Both the position numbers and the translations under genes were made by a program. From Solenopsis invicta (Eukaryota; Arthropoda; Insecta; Hymenoptera; Formicidae): DNA of 64,000 bases. Below the pieces are notes generated by a model that saw only the letters and a program-made list of their open reading frames with translations, made no database searches and was not told the DNA's origin. The stretch lies in contig NC_052668.1 of the NCBI RefSeq assembly GCF_016802725.1, positions 25,166,501-25,230,500 of the forward strand. Direction: 5' to 3'. Below are positions 61,301-64,000 of this stretch, one piece after another (positions within the stretch are counted from its first letter, which is position 1; the number at the start of each line of letters is the position of its first letter).

Positions 61301-63237
61301 TTATCTCACCTCCGTAACCCCCCTCCTCTTTTTCCCTCACGCAGCTTCCCCCTTCTGGCACCACGGCCCTTCGCTCCCTCCTCCCGCGCTCCTCTGATTC
61401 GCAAAGGACTTCGCAGACACTCGAGAGTTTGTTTTAAAACTCAGATAATCGTTCCAAACTCTCGTCGCGTCTTTCTCTTTCTCGTTCTTACCCCGTGTCT
61501 ACATTTCCCCTTTCAGCCCTCTCCCTACCGTTCTCCGCCGAGTCTCGAGGGGGAAATTAGACCGAAATAAAAGTTCTCGCCAATTTTTAAGCGCGTTACA
61601 CTTGTCTCTAAGGAGGATGAGATTGCGCGGCTCGATCGAAGATCTCCTCGTCGAGAGACGGAGCTAAAGCTTCATGAGTCTTTTCGCCGTCGTTACTATT
61701 TGCGGGGCAACGGCGTTTCTCTTTAATTGACTTTCTTCTAAAGATACGAACTGCAATGCCTTCTCACAGCTCTCTTTCCTTATCTTGGAATTATTTTTGG
61801 AATCGTATTAAATTAAACTTTTTTTATCGATGCGAGAATTACGCGCCCGTCAAATGGAGAAGCCCGCGATGTCGGCGTAACAATAGAGAAGCACAATTGA
61901 TTTTGAAGCAATTCCCCATGCATATAAAACTCGCGTCACAACGTACGATAAAGTTTCAATAGGTCGACCATATGATATCGGAAGCGTCATCCGTCATCCG
62001 TCTCCATCGACACAACTCGATTGTCGATGCTGACGGCTAAAGGCGGTCCAGCCTCGCCCTCTTCCTTTCATCCCGTCATCGCCCCCGCTCCTCGATTCAC
62101 CCCCCTTCGGATCAGGCATACTCGAGTTATTCGTAAGCAACACTCCCCAGCATTATTCGCCAAAAGCGGTGGATCCTTCCGGGGCGGCTAAGAAAGATTG
62201 GGACAGCTGTCTGTTCTCAGGCAATCAGAAAAACTACCTTCCTACCTTCCCTTCCCACCTTCCACCATCCGTCGGCGGGTACTTCGCCGCTCCCGACGAG
62301 CCGCGGCTTAAGGGGAGTACAAGGGTGGCAGCTGCCTTTGGGATGAGCATCCTCTTCGCGGTTTTTAAGAATCTTAACGCCTTTCTCCCCTTCTTTCGTC
62401 CGTCTCTCTTTCTACGCTTTATAGACACTCTCAATTTCGTCCTTGCATTTTATCAGAGCCCTGAATCTAACGAGAGTTCAGCACTTCCTTCTTTCGGGCA
62501 TGTACTTGGCGCTGAAAGAGTATCTCGCGCAATTTTAACCCACGTATCGTCGCGCGACGTTTCGACGACTCGGCCATTCACTTTGCGACACGAGCGTATT
62601 CGCGACAGAAGCGTGCAACGCGCGTGTTAATTCCTCTTATTTAGATGCAAAATGTGAAACGACCCTCGGGCGAGCTAGTAGACATCTTGAGTGTTCTCCG
62701 CGATCGAAGATATTCACGCTCGAGGAACGAGATGTCAAGAGGGATCCATCAGGCTTTAGCGTAATAGATGCGCAGACGACATTAGCATGCCACGCCGATT
62801 ATTGGCATTAGTCTGCCATCCCGTTATTTCGCACACCGGTCATTTATAACCCGTAAACCCTCCGAGCGAATCGATATTGCGTGTGAAAGCTGCTGGATCG
62901 CGCAATATCGCGGAATACATCGCGGACGTGCCAATTTTTCCCGATTGACGGTACCAGAAATTTACCAGAAAGTAAAAAAAAAAGAAAAAACAACAACAAC
63001 AACATCGATTTCCCCGTGTCGGGCAATAAAAAAAATATCTCATATTAATTAAAGCGACACGTCCCTTACCGCTCGAGAGAGTCGGCGAGTTCACGAATTT
63101 TGAGGCGCGAGACATTCACCGCTCGGTTCTCGCCGAGGTAGATTTATAGCTCCCTTATATAGCGTCCCTGAAAAATGTTTACACGGTACACCTTTACGTT
63201 CACGTGTAAGCCGATATTTTTTTATAAACATTGTGCT

Positions 63238-63281
<44 letters not shown>

Positions 63282-63283
63282 CG
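63238..63283. repeat. (GCAC)n microsatellite
   Basis: Eleven GCAC units in a row, giving an artificial Arg-Thr-His-Ala reading. Confidence 0.95.
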
Positions 63284-64000
63284 ACTCAGGAATAGAGTCG
63301 CAAGGGTTACCAACCCCTGAATTACACGCAGCTCGCTCGCAAGGGCGGTTAAGGGTAGCGAATTTGCATATTATAAGTAGTACACGTTACCGAGCTTGAT
63401 ATCATCGGGCCGGGGACCTCGTTATTCTGTGCATGCGTACGACGATTCGAGCGTGCGACGAGCATCTACGGCCTTAGACCGAGACGTCCCGAAGGTTCAA
63501 ACTCTCGCGACGAGCACTTTAGCGCGGCTCGTTAACGATTTTCTAACAACGGGGGATGGTGGCGAGAGCGATATTATTAGCAGCGATTATCGATGGCGTA
63601 TTTAACAACTCAATTTTCGCGAGAGAAATTCATTTTCGCGCGAAAGATCGTGTGCTTAAACTTTTATTCGCTATCTTGAACGTAAGTGAAAATGTAATAA
63701 CAAATTTTAATGTTAAAATAATAAAATCTCTTTTTAATTTTAATGTCATTATTCTGAGCAAATATCGCAAATTAGAATATGTGACAGGTTATTGTGCAAG
63801 GAAGACGGCGGAATCCTTGCAAGACGGCACCCGGATTAAATGGATAGGCTCCTAAGGTCGAGAAGGACGTGGTCCTTCGTGCGGCAGGAGCTTAAGATAT
63901 TGTTTCGAAACAACGCTGTTGCCTTAGGATAATCAAGAAGACTTAATCCCAACAAGCTTAACGCCGATGAGTTCATAATTCTGGACGTTCCTGCTCGTGA

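Larger units (their letters stand above)
55413..64000. other. CpG-containing non-coding DNA, possibly introns of the minus-strand gene ending at 55254
   Basis: About 8.6 kb with mixed composition and several simple repeats. No exon has both good splice sites and a recognisable peptide. Long frames (56546-56938 and 62169-62630, plus) run through CT-rich simple sequence or start at non-ATG codons and are not called. The sequence continues beyond the window. Confidence 0.35.

Noticed and set aside
62169..62630. 153-codon open frame
   Set aside because: It starts at GTG, lacks motifs and has no promoter or splice support; GC-rich non-coding DNA gives such frames by chance.
1..64000. CRISPR arrays, bacterial operons or rRNA/tRNA genes
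   Set aside because: The sequence is clearly split-gene animal DNA. Tandem repeats found are microsatellites or duplications, and no tRNA or rRNA core sequence was spotted by eye. A covariance-model scan would be needed to exclude small RNA genes.

Overview
This is a stretch of animal nuclear genome, most likely from a hymenopteran insect; an ant is plausible. The genes are split by GT-AG introns, some only about 70 bases long. Intergenic DNA is AT-rich with CpG-rich patches, full of microsatellites and short inverted-repeat elements. The assignment is by general character only; no species marker was identified.

Genes lie mainly in the left third. (1) A three-exon fatty-acid-binding-protein gene (3307-6259, +). 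(2) Converging on it, a four-exon gene for the checkpoint clamp subunit Rad1 (8290-7043, -). (3) Immediately upstream on the same strand, a ZSWIM7/SWS1-type SWIM-domain gene (8909-8280, first exon uncertain), whose stop codon lies inside the start of the Rad1 coding region (11-base overlap). (4) Head-to-head with these, a gene for an 860-residue Ser/Thr-Pro-rich protein of unknown function (10513-13650, +); its apparent single long reading frame runs through a hidden 68-base intron. (5) A 49-residue, 15-cysteine metallothionein in three tiny exons (16436-17918, +).

Region 18.7-22.5 kb is unusual. It has two different two-copy tandem duplications, then a 1,395-bp inverted-repeat transposon-like element (19732-21126) with a large internal hairpin. 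Downstream, units of about 250 bp repeat, each carrying a 50-65-base exon-like cassette between good splice sites. The element sits in the intron-like part of the first unit, so its TA target duplication can be read directly.

From 22.5 to 64 kb little is recognisably coding. One good terminal exon of a minus-strand gene ends at 55254. The rest is AT-rich intergenic or intronic DNA with MITE-like families, several nested, plus GC-rich CpG-containing blocks (about 28.5-34.9, 38.5-40.5, 45.5-46.1, 48.5-51.1 and 52.4-64 kb) that may be regulatory or intronic DNA of large genes outside the window. No rRNA, tRNA or CRISPR array was seen.

The genes share no obvious pathway, apart from ZSWIM7 (RAD51/homologous recombination) and Rad1 (9-1-1 DNA-damage checkpoint), which look physically coupled.
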